From: JAUXFK01 sp034189035 | GTDB lineage: Bacteria > Desulfobacterota > UBA8473 | Reading direction: 5' to 3' | Assembly: GCA_034189035.1 (NCBI GenBank) | Contig: JAXHVA010000043.1 | Location: 1-38,602, forward strand | Length of the DNA: 38,602 bases | Part shown: positions 8,718-16,650 of the stretch, piece after piece | How the letters are laid out: each line of letters starts with the position of its first letter | How positions within the stretch are numbered: the first letter of the stretch is position 1 | Notes under the pieces: model-generated | What the model saw: the letters and a program-made list of their open reading frames with translations, nothing else | What the model was told of the DNA's origin: nothing | Databases searched by the model: none | Translations under genes and position numbers: made by a program

Positions 8718-9039
8718 AAACTATCTCATTTTAAAAAGACCGAGGCAGTTAGACGCACAAATACTCTCATTTCCTGTTTTTTATAAGGAATCTACGATAT
8801 CTATCGTAAGCAACAATTAAAAGTGTGCTCTTTTTTTATAACTGTAAATTATAGACTTCATTCAGGAAAAAATAAAGGGAAAAATAGGATTTCATTTTTT
8901 TGATTTCTCCTTGAAATTGTGAAGTTTTTTGGATAGAATACTCCAATATTCATGCAAACTTACAGGTGTAAAAATATATTGAAGGCTAAACTCGATAAAA
9001 AAAGAAGGAGCCTTTTGATAATCAGTAGGGAGGACTAAT
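8718..9039. other. Divergent intergenic region, antiporter and methyltransferase operon
   Basis: This 322-bp AT-rich spacer carries no open frame of note. For the plus-strand operon it holds the promoter at 8912-8940. For the antiporter gene the best minus-strand candidate is a TATAAT (complement of ATTATA around 8848-8853) with no convincing -35 box. I see no repeat or structured RNA here. Confidence 0.4.
8912..8940 (+). promoter_or_regulatory. sigma70-type promoter for the O-methyltransferase operon
   Basis: TTGAAA at 8912-8917 and TAGAAT at 8935-8940 are separated by exactly 17 bp, leaving a leader of about 93 nt before the start codon at 9040. Each box differs from consensus at one position. 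Confidence 0.55.
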
Positions 9040-10041
9040 ATGGAAAGACAAGATTTACACCCAAGCCAACTCCTCGAAATATCGGGTAATTATTGGAGAG
9101 CGTGTACACTTCATGCAGGTGTCAAACTCGATCTATTCACATTTTTGGGCAATAAACAGCTTACGAGTGAGGAGATATCCCAGGAACTGAATGGAGAAAA
9201 AAGAGGGGTAACGCCTCTTCTCAATGCATTGACTGCTATGGATATTCTCACTAAGGATGGTGACATATATTCCAACACAAAATCCAGCGCAACCTTTCTG
9301 TCAAAAGAATCCCCACAATACATTGGTCATATAATCATTCACCATAGTCATCTGGTAGATTTATGGCAAAAGCTGGATCAGTCTGTTAAGACAGGCAAGC
9401 CTCTATTAAAAGGGGTATCCGATATTACAGAAGAATGGCGCGAAGGCTTTCTTATGGGGATGTTCAATATGGCGATGATGCTAGCCCCAATGATTGTAAA
9501 TAATATTGATCTTTCGAACAAAAGGCACATGCTCGATCTAGGTGGAGGACCTGGAACATACGCAATCCATTTTTGCCTAAAAAATCCCCAGCTCAAAGCC
9601 ACAGTATATGACTTTCCTACAACAAGGCCTTTTGCAAAGAAGGCAATCGAACGTTTCGACTTGGCGAATAGGATAGATTTTATTGAGGGAAATTATATTG
9701 AAGAGGATATAAAAGGGAGCTATGATGTAATTTGGCTTTCTCATATTCTTCATGGAGAAGGCCCTGATGACTGTCAAAAGATTATAAAGAAAGCAGTTGA
9801 AGCCCTTGAGTCAGGGGGTATGATAATGATTCATGATTTCCTTTTAAAAAAGACAATGGATGGTCCTGTGTTTCCTGCATTGTTCTCCCTTAATATGCTT
9901 TTGGTTACACCGAACGGCCAAGCCTATTCTGAAGAGCAGATTATAGATATGCTGGACAGGTCTGGTGTTAAGGAGATTAAGCGCATTCCATTGGAGATGC
10001 CAAATGATTCAGGGGTGATTACCGGTGTGGTGAACGGATAG
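9040..10041 (+). CDS. SAM-dependent O-methyltransferase with dimerisation domain
   Basis: A 333-residue small-molecule methyltransferase of the plant/antibiotic O-methyltransferase type (caffeate, hydroxyneurosporene and acetylserotonin OMT relatives). Residues 10-90 form the winged-helix dimerisation domain (LLEISGNYWRACTLHAGVKL, then EEISQEL and LLNALTAMDIL). The SAM-binding loop is MLDLGGGPGTYAI at about 164-176, followed by an acidic position in VYDFPTT, HILHGEGPDDC near 235-246, whose His is at the usual catalytic-base position, and GGMIMIHDFLL. The substrate cannot be told. GGAGG about 7 nt before the ATG gives a good ribosome site. It leads an apparent operon with a NUDIX hydrolase (44 bp downstream) and a DUF296 protein. 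Confidence 0.85.
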   Translation: MERQDLHPSQLLEISGNYWRACTLHAGVKLDLFTFLGNKQLTSEEISQELNGEKRGVTPLLNALTAMDILTKDGDIYSNTKSSATFLSKESPQYIGHIIIHHSHLVDLWQKLDQSVKTGKPLLKGVSDITEEWREGFLMGMFNMAMMLAPMIVNNIDLSNKRHMLDLGGGPGTYAIHFCLKNPQLKATVYDFPTTRPFAKKAIERFDLANRIDFIEGNYIEEDIKGSYDVIWLSHILHGEGPDDCQKIIKKAVEALESGGMIMIHDFLLKKTMDGPVFPALFSLNMLLVTPNGQAYSEEQIIDMLDRSGVKEIKRIPLEMPNDSGVITGVVNG

Positions 10042-10085
10042 GTAAAAGAAGAAAAGTAATAAAGAAAGGACACAAGAGGTATTGT

Positions 10086-10640
10086 ATGTCGGCAAAGGTA
10101 AATACAAGAACTACAGCATATCGAGGCAGGGTATTTCAATTGGTAACAGAGAACATTACCCTGACCAATGGTATATCCTTGAACATAGACATCATACGCC
10201 ATCCCGGTGCAGCTGCAATTATCCCGTTTGTAAAAAACGATACTGTGATTTTAATCAAACAATACCGCCATGCGGTTGGAGGCTACATCTGGGAGATCCC
10301 AGCCGGAACCCTCGATATGGGAGAAACCGCTATTGGATGTGCAAAGAGAGAGCTGGTTGAAGAGACTGGATATTCAGGCAATAAATGGCAAAAATTAGGA
10401 GAAATTACCCCTGTTCCAGGTTATTCAGACGAACGTATCTTTATATTTCTGTCTACCGGCCTTGTGTATACAAAGCAGAAACTCGAAAAGGATGAGGTGC
10501 TCGATGTCCATGAAGTCAAGTTTGATGATGCAATCAATATGATCTATCAGGGAGAGGTCCAGGACAGCAAGACTATCTGTGGCCTCTTTATGGCGAAGCG
10601 CTGGTTGGAAGACAAAGGAGGCTCAATAGACTTAACATGA
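10086..10640 (+). CDS. NUDIX hydrolase, ADP-ribose pyrophosphatase type
   Basis: A 184-residue hydrolase of nucleoside-diphosphate-linked compounds. The NUDIX box fits GX5EX7REUXEEXGU: it starts GTLDMGETAIG (residue 74) and ends with RELVEETGYSG, supplying the metal-binding Glu residues. Upstream, VILIKQYRHAVGGYIWEIPA is the pattern of ADP-ribose/ADP-glucose pyrophosphatases (NudF/YjhB-like), which favours ADP-ribose as substrate. The tail EVKFDDAINMIYQGEVQDSK also fits NudF relatives. The ATG at 10086 is weakly preceded by AAGAGG. Its stop overlaps the next gene's start by 4 bp (ATGA at 10637-10640), so the two are translationally coupled. Confidence 0.9.
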   Translation: MSAKVNTRTTAYRGRVFQLVTENITLTNGISLNIDIIRHPGAAAIIPFVKNDTVILIKQYRHAVGGYIWEIPAGTLDMGETAIGCAKRELVEETGYSGNKWQKLGEITPVPGYSDERIFIFLSTGLVYTKQKLEKDEVLDVHEVKFDDAINMIYQGEVQDSKTICGLFMAKRWLEDKGGSIDLT

Positions 10641-11080
10641 GATATTCACAGGCAAAAACAGGACGTACCTTTGTCCTACGACTTGAAGAAGGAGATATTG
10701 TCCATGAAGAAATTGAACGGTTTGCAAGAGAACAGTCGATACAAGCCGCAGCACTCATTATTGTCGGCGGCGCCGATGAAGGGAGCACACTGGTAGTAGG
10801 CCCTAAGAAGGGAAGAGCCAAGCCTGTTGTGCCGATTGAGTATACTCTAAATAATGTCCACGAGATAGCAGGTACAGGAACAATATTCTCTGATGAAGAG
10901 GGAACTCCAATTTTACATATGCATATTGCCTGTGGCAGAAGCATATCTACTATAACCGGATGCGTCCGTACTGGCGTTAAGGTATGGTATATAATGGAGG
11001 TTATTCTCTTTGAATTGACCAATACTACAGCAGTGAGAAAGTACGATCCAAAAACGGGATTCAAACTCCTCAATCCATGA
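10637..11080 (+). CDS. PPC/DUF296 domain protein
   Basis: The 147 residues are almost entirely one PPC (DUF296) domain. The start RTFVLRLEEGDIVHEEIERF, the core AALIIVGGADEGSTLVVGP and the HMHIACG segment (about 94-100) are family marks. In plants the domain is part of AT-hook proteins; here it stands alone, with no DNA-binding segment in sight. Bacterial stand-alone members form trimers and have no settled function, although automatic annotation often calls them DNA-binding. The 4-bp overlap with the NUDIX gene implies co-expression and perhaps a shared role in nucleotide-linked metabolism, which is inference. The next gene, 83 bp downstream, starts a different kind of product. Confidence 0.85.
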   Translation: MRYSQAKTGRTFVLRLEEGDIVHEEIERFAREQSIQAAALIIVGGADEGSTLVVGPKKGRAKPVVPIEYTLNNVHEIAGTGTIFSDEEGTPILHMHIACGRSISTITGCVRTGVKVWYIMEVILFELTNTTAVRKYDPKTGFKLLNP

Positions 11081-11163
11081 TGGATCAAGTAATATTTCTG
11101 TATCAACCTCTAAATTGGAATTTACGCTATACATTAAACCTGAGTGAATAAAGGATGTTGACG

Positions 11164-12768
11164 ATGAAGAGAGGAATACGAATCTTTTTGATTTTTGTTG
11201 CAGTTTTTTATCTGCCTCTATCCGGCAAATTGTATGCTGCCGCCTATATTTATATTTCAAATAGCAGTGAGGATACACTAAGTGTAATAAGCAATCTTGA
11301 TAACGGAGTGATTGATACGGTTGAGGTTGGTAGAGGACCTATAGGTGTGGCATTTACCCCAGGGAGAGATTATCTATATGTAGCGAATAGTACAGATGGA
11401 ACCGTATCGGTTATGCGGACAATGGACAACTCTGTCATTGAGACGATCGAAGTCGGTGTTGCTCCAATGGGAGTAGTTATCTCCCCGGATGGAAATTCTG
11501 TATATGTGGTAAACAGTATGGATAGAACTGTATCCGTTATCCGTACAACGGACAACTCTCTCACAGAAACTGTAGAGGTCGGTGCTTCTCCAATGGGAAT
11601 TGTTGCTACCCCGGAGGGAGATTATGTATATGTAGCGAATAGTGCAGATGGAACCGTATCGATAATCCGGACAACAGACAACTCTGTTACTGAAACAATT
11701 GAAGTTGGTAATACTCCATGGGATGTTGCTGTAACTCATGACGGCATTTATCTGTTTGTGACAAATAAAACGGACGGCAATGTATCTATGATTCGTATTG
11801 AAGATAACACCCTTGTTAAAACGATCGAAGTGGGGGACGATCCACTTGGTATCACAGTCGGCCCGGATGGAGATTATATTTATGTGGCCAATAATGGAAA
11901 TAACACAGTCTCTGTAATCGATACGAATTTCTTTACTGTTATAGATACAATAGAAGTTGGCAATGGCCCATGGGGAGTGGCTGTAACAAACGACAAAGAA
12001 TTTATTTATGTAGTAAACAATAAGGAAAATACAGTATCGAAGATAAGAATCTCCGATTATTCTACCACTTTTTTTACTGTAGGTATCGCACCGGTAGGTC
12101 TTGGCGGTTTTTTAGGAGGTCGACCACCAGAAGCCCCCAGTGACCTTGAGGTAACGGAAAAATCCTATAAAAGGATAGACCTCTCCTGGACTGACAACTC
12201 TTCTGATGAATTTGGGTTTAAGATCGAAAGAAAAGAAGGGTCAAATGAGGAATACACTCAGATAGCGGTTTTAGACGAGAATGTCACTACATATTCTGAT
12301 ACAGATCTCAGTTATTATAGAACCTATTATTATCGCATAACCTCATACAATGATGCTGCCGATTCAGGTTATACTAGCGAAGCATCCGCAACGACCGATG
12401 ATTACGAAACAGAATGTTTTCTCGTCACACTGGCTTACGGCTCACCTTTTAACAGATATATCCGAATCATTCGTGGATTCCGAGACAGGTATCTGATGTC
12501 AAACGCACTGGGAAAGGCCCTCGTTCATATCTATTATACCTTAAGCCCAAAGGCAGCCCATTTCATCAAAGCACATGATTCAATACGTAACTCGCTTCAG
12601 TTTGCCCTTATCCCTTTAGCTTGGCTTTGCTGGCTTTCTCTCAATATAAACCAGATATCCACTATCTCATTTATCTTATTGCTGCTTGTACTGTATTATG
12701 CTGCTTTTTTAAAGAATTTATATCGCTTTAATGCTATGAAAATAAAAGCCATCAGCACGTTTAAATGA
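11164..12768 (+). CDS. Exported YVTN beta-propeller protein with FN3 and CFI-box C-terminal domains
   Basis: A 534-residue exported protein. A signal peptide spans residues 1-25 (charged MKRGIR, hydrophobic core, SGKLYAA). Seven YVTN-type propeller blades of about 41 residues follow (27-315), each with a version of DYLYVANSTDGTVSVIRT and IEVG--P-GV. A fibronectin type III domain (about 320-405, PPEAPSDLEV to TSEASATT) leads to a CFI-box-like module: ECFLVTLAYGSP, then FRDRYLMSN and YYTLSP. The usual CFI box reads CFIATAAYGS, so this one is slightly divergent. Two hydrophobic segments close the protein and may anchor it. An upstream in-frame ATG at 11155 touches its own AAGG, whereas 11164 has that site 8-9 nt upstream, so 11164 is preferred. 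The function is probably surface binding, not enzymatic. Confidence 0.85.
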   Translation: MKRGIRIFLIFVAVFYLPLSGKLYAAAYIYISNSSEDTLSVISNLDNGVIDTVEVGRGPIGVAFTPGRDYLYVANSTDGTVSVMRTMDNSVIETIEVGVAPMGVVISPDGNSVYVVNSMDRTVSVIRTTDNSLTETVEVGASPMGIVATPEGDYVYVANSADGTVSIIRTTDNSVTETIEVGNTPWDVAVTHDGIYLFVTNKTDGNVSMIRIEDNTLVKTIEVGDDPLGITVGPDGDYIYVANNGNNTVSVIDTNFFTVIDTIEVGNGPWGVAVTNDKEFIYVVNNKENTVSKIRISDYSTTFFTVGIAPVGLGGFLGGRPPEAPSDLEVTEKSYKRIDLSWTDNSSDEFGFKIERKEGSNEEYTQIAVLDENVTTYSDTDLSYYRTYYYRITSYNDAADSGYTSEASATTDDYETECFLVTLAYGSPFNRYIRIIRGFRDRYLMSNALGKALVHIYYTLSPKAAHFIKAHDSIRNSLQFALIPLAWLCWLSLNINQISTISFILLLLVLYYAAFLKNLYRFNAMKIKAISTFK

Positions 12769-12873
12769 CAATCAGATTTTAATCCTTGTACTTATTGAGT
12801 TTTACTGCGCGTTAAAAAAGAAGAAGGGAAAAGACTCATTTATAAATAGGCACTAGTTAAATGGAAGGTGGCC

Positions 12874-13149
12874 ATGAAGAAGACAAGAAGGATATTTCTC
12901 CTTTTGTTTCTCGTTTTTGTCATGGATGGAGTAGAGATTGGTTTTGCTCAGCCCATTATCCCAAGGGAGGCAATCCGGTCTCATACCCCAGCCGATTTGA
13001 GAGAGGTTGTATTCATCGTCTCCATTAATCGGGCAGATGCTGCTCACTGTTTAGGCAATATGGGTGAAAGAGCAATTGCTACAGCAACGTTTTTTGTGGG
13101 GATATTGGGTGATCGTGCTAATACAGTTGTATTACCTTCTGATTCCTGA
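12874..13149 (+). CDS. Short exported protein, probably a truncated HEAT-repeat protein
   Basis: 91 residues with a signal peptide (MKKTRRIFLLLFLVFVMDG to about GFAQ), so the product should be exported. The mature part contains NRADAAHCLGNMGERA and FFVGILGD, which look like one HEAT/PBS-lyase repeat (usual form RADAAEALGKIGD--A---L---L-D). The frame closes at TGA 13147-13149, but the same frame stays open beyond it to TAA 13249-13251 and reads PGKEAEKALVKI, again HEAT-like. This suggests a nonsense mutation in a longer gene. The ATG at 12874 is chosen over GTG at 12868 because GGAAGG lies 5 nt upstream. The family call is by eye from a short stretch. Confidence 0.5.
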   Translation: MKKTRRIFLLLFLVFVMDGVEIGFAQPIIPREAIRSHTPADLREVVFIVSINRADAAHCLGNMGERAIATATFFVGILGDRANTVVLPSDS

Positions 13150-13262
13150 CAGCGGTTGGTTTGGGAGAGAACCTGCCCGGGAAAAGAGGCAGAAAAAGCT
13201 CTGGTAAAAATTAGCAGATCATATTTCTGGTCTATCCTACATTTTTTTTAAGTGGAAAGGAG

Positions 13263-13475
13263 ATGAATTTGCATATGAAACCTAAAAACATTGCGATTAT
13301 AGTACTCGTTGTCTTGTTTGCGGCAATTCTCATTCAAAACACTGAAGTAGTTAGTCTTGAGTTTCTCTTTTGGGACCTTAGCATGTCAAAGATCGTTTTT
13401 ATACCTTCAACATTAGCCATAGGAGCGATTATTGGATTCGTTGTTGCGAAATTGATCAGTAAAAAAAAGAGTTGA
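13263..13475 (+). CDS. lapA: LapA-like small membrane protein (DUF1049)
   Basis: A 70-residue protein with two hydrophobic segments (about 8-25 and 46-64) separated by ILIQNTEVVSLEFLFWDLSMS. The QN---V-L-FLFW pattern and the Lys-rich C-terminal KLISKKKS are typical of LapA/DUF1049. In enterobacteria LapA acts with LapB in controlling lipopolysaccharide synthesis. No lapB is visible here, so the role is inferred only from the family. The start is ambiguous: AGGAG abuts the ATG at 13263, is 6 nt from an in-frame TTG at 13269 and 12 nt from an ATG at 13275. Confidence 0.75.
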   Translation: MNLHMKPKNIAIIVLVVLFAAILIQNTEVVSLEFLFWDLSMSKIVFIPSTLAIGAIIGFVVAKLISKKKS

Positions 13476-13526
13476 CACCTAAATTAATTCAAATGGTTAT
13501 TGATTTATTCGATAAAAAATCGGTCA

Positions 13527-13727
13527 CAGCAAAGGCGGTTACATTTATAACCCATGTAAAAATCGCTAGTGAGTGAGCATAAAGAAAGAACAAATATTCA
13601 TCATTTGCATTGGGCAATCACAAATGTATCTTCTTGTGAATCTCTACCAATAAACAATCTCTTGTTCTTTCTCAACGCTCACTATACTTCAGATAAGTTA
13701 CACGTATAACCGTAACCGCCTTTGCTG
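13527..13727. repeat. About 200-bp imperfect palindrome, MITE-like or structured element
   Basis: Perfect 16-bp inverted ends, CAGCAAAGGCGGTTAC (13527-13542) and its complement (13712-13727), enclose a second matching pair. AGTGAGCATAAAGAAAGAAC (from about 13571) matches the complement of the segment around 13664-13684 with 3 mismatches. TTATA and TGTAA stretches between them also correspond. The centre holds a small CATTTG/CAAATG hairpin. The whole would fold into one long hairpin. It fills the 305-bp gap between the LapA-like gene and larA, ending 53 bp before the larA start. No open frame lies inside. There is no clear target duplication, although GTCA occurs on both sides. Confidence 0.65.
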
Positions 13728-13780
13728 AGTCAAGTCAATAGCCATTTTAGCTCAATTGAGTCCCTTTTAGTAGAATTCAA

Positions 13781-15079
13781 ATGAAAGAGCGTTCGATTAC
13801 ACTAAAGTATGGCAAGAAAAAACTTTCTTTCAATATCCATTCTGAAAACCTCTTGGGGATTATTAAACCAAAAGAAGTCCCAATTCCGGAAGATACGGAT
13901 AGACTCATTGAATCCGCGTTGAACTCTCCTTTCAATGGTACTCCTTTTGATGATTTTTTCCAAAGAGGAGACAAGGTAGCTGTAATTGTCTCCGATGTCA
14001 CCCGTTACACAGCATCTCATATATACCTTCCCATCTTGATTGATCGGCTGAAGAGGGCAGGCATAAACAATGACGATATCAGGGTAGTTGTTGCCCTGGG
14101 AATCCATCGGCAGCAGTCACCTAATGAACTCAGAATGATCGTTGGAGATGAAGTTGATAAAAAAGTAAGTGTACATAATCATAATGCGTTTGATTCAAAG
14201 CATCTTACTTATTTGGGGAAAACCGATAGCGGTATAAAGGTTGAAATAAACACCCTAGTGGCTGAGAGTGATAAAATCCTTTTAACCGGAAGTATAGGTT
14301 TTCATTATCTGGCCGGTTTTGGAGGAGGCAGAAAAGCTATATTACCTGGTGTGGCTTCCTTTGAAAGTTGTGTGGCTGCACACCTTCGGGTTTTAAACCC
14401 TCCTGAACTCGGAGGAAGACACCCGATGGCAACAACCGCTGTGTTAAACGGCAACCCGTTTCATAGCCTTATGATTGAGGCTTGTGAGATGGTATGTCCA
14501 AAATTTCTCTTCAATACAATTCTTTCCCCACATAGAGAGATCTTGAAAATTGTTTCAGGGGATTATGTATCCGCTCATTTGCAAGGGTGTGACTTTCTTT
14601 CAGAGAATTTTAGCCCTGAACTTGAGGAAAAGGCCGATCTTGTTATAGTAAGCAGCGGTGGCTTCCCTAAGGATTTAAACTTTATCCAGGCCCACAAGAG
14701 CATCGATCATTCGATAAATGCCCTAAAAGAAAATGGTGTGATGATCGTTCTTGCAAGATGCCAAGAGGGCTTTGGCAATCCAACCTTCCTCAATTGGTTT
14801 CAATATAATGATCTGATGAATCTTGAAAAGGCATTAAGAAAGAACTTTGAAATCAACGGACAGACGGCTTACGCTACTTTAATGAAGGCAAAGAAGACGA
14901 GGATTATCCTTGTCTGTGAACTAAATAATAAGGATATAAAGAGAATGTCGATGATTCCGGCAGATACAATCGATAAGGCCCTATCTACTGCATATGATAT
15001 GCTGGGAGACAAGCCTTCTACATATATTATCCCTGATGGAGGATTTGTATTCCCAAAGATAACCTTGATGGAAGGATAG
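13781..15079 (+). CDS. larA: LarA family nickel-dependent 2-hydroxyacid (lactate) racemase homologue
   Basis: LarA interconverts L- and D-lactate using a nickel-pincer nucleotide bound to a lysine. Counted against the known family, the key residues are present: DVTRYT (D72, R75), H109 in LGIHRQ, H175 in GFHYLAGFGGGRKAILPGVA, cofactor lysine K185 and the nickel-ligand histidine H201, exactly 16 residues after the lysine as in Lactobacillus LarA. The length of 432 is normal. LarA relatives act on several 2-hydroxyacids, so lactate is likely but not proven. The cofactor-making genes larB, larC and larE are not in the window. The next gene, an FAD dehydrogenase, starts on the base after the stop. 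The ATG has no strong ribosome site. Confidence 0.88.
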   Translation: MKERSITLKYGKKKLSFNIHSENLLGIIKPKEVPIPEDTDRLIESALNSPFNGTPFDDFFQRGDKVAVIVSDVTRYTASHIYLPILIDRLKRAGINNDDIRVVVALGIHRQQSPNELRMIVGDEVDKKVSVHNHNAFDSKHLTYLGKTDSGIKVEINTLVAESDKILLTGSIGFHYLAGFGGGRKAILPGVASFESCVAAHLRVLNPPELGGRHPMATTAVLNGNPFHSLMIEACEMVCPKFLFNTILSPHREILKIVSGDYVSAHLQGCDFLSENFSPELEEKADLVIVSSGGFPKDLNFIQAHKSIDHSINALKENGVMIVLARCQEGFGNPTFLNWFQYNDLMNLEKALRKNFEINGQTAYATLMKAKKTRIILVCELNNKDIKRMSMIPADTIDKALSTAYDMLGDKPSTYIIPDGGFVFPKITLMEG

Positions 15080-16465
15080 ATGTTAAAAAGAAATATAGTA
15101 AATACAATAAAAAAAATTGTAGGGAAGGAAAACGTCTATTGCGAATTGGAAGAGAGGATCTGTTATAGCTACGATGCTACCAATGAGAGGTATCTTCCTG
15201 ATCTAGTTGTTTTTCCTGCGAATGCCCACGAGATATCTGAGATCTTAAAGATTGCAAATCATAAGAGTTTTCCTGTAATCCCCAGAGGTGCTGGTTCAGG
15301 GTTCTCTGGAGGAACACTCCCTATAAAAGGGGGGCTGGTTCTTTGTATGGCCAGATTCAACAGGGTTCTCTCCATCGATTCAGAAAACCTGATTGCCTTT
15401 GTAGAACCCGGTGTGGTCACTGGTCATTTTCAGAAAAAAGTCGAAAAACAAGGGTTATTCTATCCCCCAGATCCTGCAAGTTTAAGCTTCTCAACGATAG
15501 GTGGGAACGTGGCTGAGTGTGCAGGCGGCCCAAAGGCAGTTAAATACGGCGTGACCAAGGACTATGTTATTGGCCTGGAGGTGGTCTTACCTACGTCTGA
15601 GATTATTTCAACAGGAGTTCAAACAGTAAAAGGTGTTGTTGGATACGACCTTACAAAGCTAATTGTCGGCTCCGAAGGTACGCTTGGAATTATTACCAGG
15701 GTAATCGTTAAGTTACTCCCAAAACCCGAGTCAAGCAAGACGATCATGGGGATTTACCCGAAACTCGATGATGCAGCAAAGACTGTTTCCGATATTATCG
15801 CTTCAAAGATAATCCCTTCTGCCCTTGAATTTATGGATCAAAATGCCATTGTATGCGTGGAAGACTTTTTAAGAATTGGTTTGCCAGTTGATGCGGAGGC
15901 GATTCTGCTTATAGAAGTAGATGGCAATTGTGAGACAGTGAATAGGGATGCTTCTAAGATTAAACAGATATGCTTTGCAAACAAGGCGGACAGGGCAGAA
16001 ATCGCTGGAGATACGCAGAGTAAGGAAAACCTTTGGAGGGCAAGAAGAGCAATCTCTCCTTCTTTATTTAAAATAAGCTCTTCAAAGATCAACGAAGATA
16101 TTACAGTTCCTCGAAGTAAGATACCGGATATTTTGAAGACAATCAATGGAATTGCAAAGAGATACAACTTAAAGATTGTTAATTTCGGACATGCTGGAGA
16201 TGGTAATATCCACGTGAATATAATGATAGACAAAAAGAATGAAAAAGAGTCAGATTTGGCAAAAAAGGCAGTAAAAGAAATATTTCAAGCTACATTGGAT
16301 ATTGGAGGAACACTATCCGGAGAGCATGGAATTGGTACTACAAAGGTCCCTTATCTCAATATGGAACTGGGAAATTTAGAGGTCCAGGTAATGAAGAAGA
16401 TTAAGAAGGTTTTTGATCCGAATAATATACTCAATCCAGGGAAAGTATTTCAAGATTCATTATGA
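15080..16465 (+). CDS. glcD: FAD-binding glycolate/D-lactate dehydrogenase, GlcD family
   Basis: A 461-residue oxidoreductase of the GlcD/Dld family that oxidises D-2-hydroxyacids with FAD. The N-terminal FAD domain carries PRGAGSGFSGGTLPIKGG (about 72-89) and NVAECAGGPKAVKYG. The C-terminal half has the substrate and metal residues in FGHAGDGNIHVN (about 372-383) and LSGEHGIG (about 417-424), followed by FDPNNILNPGKVF. The start codon follows the larA stop directly (TAG then ATG), so the two are certainly co-transcribed. Together they form a racemise-and-oxidise module, with D-lactate the likely substrate by context. No iron-sulfur partner subunit follows, unlike glcDEF, so the electron acceptor is unknown. 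Confidence 0.9.
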   Translation: MLKRNIVNTIKKIVGKENVYCELEERICYSYDATNERYLPDLVVFPANAHEISEILKIANHKSFPVIPRGAGSGFSGGTLPIKGGLVLCMARFNRVLSIDSENLIAFVEPGVVTGHFQKKVEKQGLFYPPDPASLSFSTIGGNVAECAGGPKAVKYGVTKDYVIGLEVVLPTSEIISTGVQTVKGVVGYDLTKLIVGSEGTLGIITRVIVKLLPKPESSKTIMGIYPKLDDAAKTVSDIIASKIIPSALEFMDQNAIVCVEDFLRIGLPVDAEAILLIEVDGNCETVNRDASKIKQICFANKADRAEIAGDTQSKENLWRARRAISPSLFKISSSKINEDITVPRSKIPDILKTINGIAKRYNLKIVNFGHAGDGNIHVNIMIDKKNEKESDLAKKAVKEIFQATLDIGGTLSGEHGIGTTKVPYLNMELGNLEVQVMKKIKKVFDPNNILNPGKVFQDSL

Positions 16466-16480
16466 ATCGAAAACTCGCTT

Positions 16481-16625
16481 GAGTCCTTTCCCATTAAAGC
16501 CTCACCTTAGTATCCATCGAGAAATGAGCAATTTTATTCACGTTCAATGAAGGGAAAGATTTTACCCGCTTGAATATACTGAGATATTTCACAATTAAAA
16601 TCTAAGCTTGACACAGAGATTGGGC
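16481..16625. repeat. Decayed intergenic repeat, copy B (partner at 4051-4226)
   Basis: This gap between glcD and the convergent response regulator carries the same ordered blocks as 4051-4226: CCTCAC at 16500-16505, the identical 13-mer GAAATGAGCAATT at 16521-16533, a palindrome GGGAAAGATTTTACCC at 16552-16567 in the position of the copy A palindrome, and ATTTCACAA at 16576-16584. It also pairs CTTTCCC (16486-16492) with GGGAAAG further on, so the 3' end of the glcD message could fold here. No U tract follows. Function unknown. Confidence 0.4.
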
Positions 16626-16650
16626 AGAGGGGGCTATTTATGGATGGGGA

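Noticed and set aside
11374..11739. Minus-strand open frames inside the propeller gene
   Set aside because: They are antisense shadows created by the repeated blade sequence. The plus-strand frame has a signal peptide and clear domains.
11240..12100. Tandem nucleotide repeats, considered as CRISPR or satellite
   Set aside because: Units are about 123-126 bp, divergent and in frame: they are the propeller blades of a coding gene.
15838..16233. 131-codon minus-strand frame opposite glcD
   Set aside because: Shadow of the glcD coding frame with low-complexity hydrophobic translation and no start signal.
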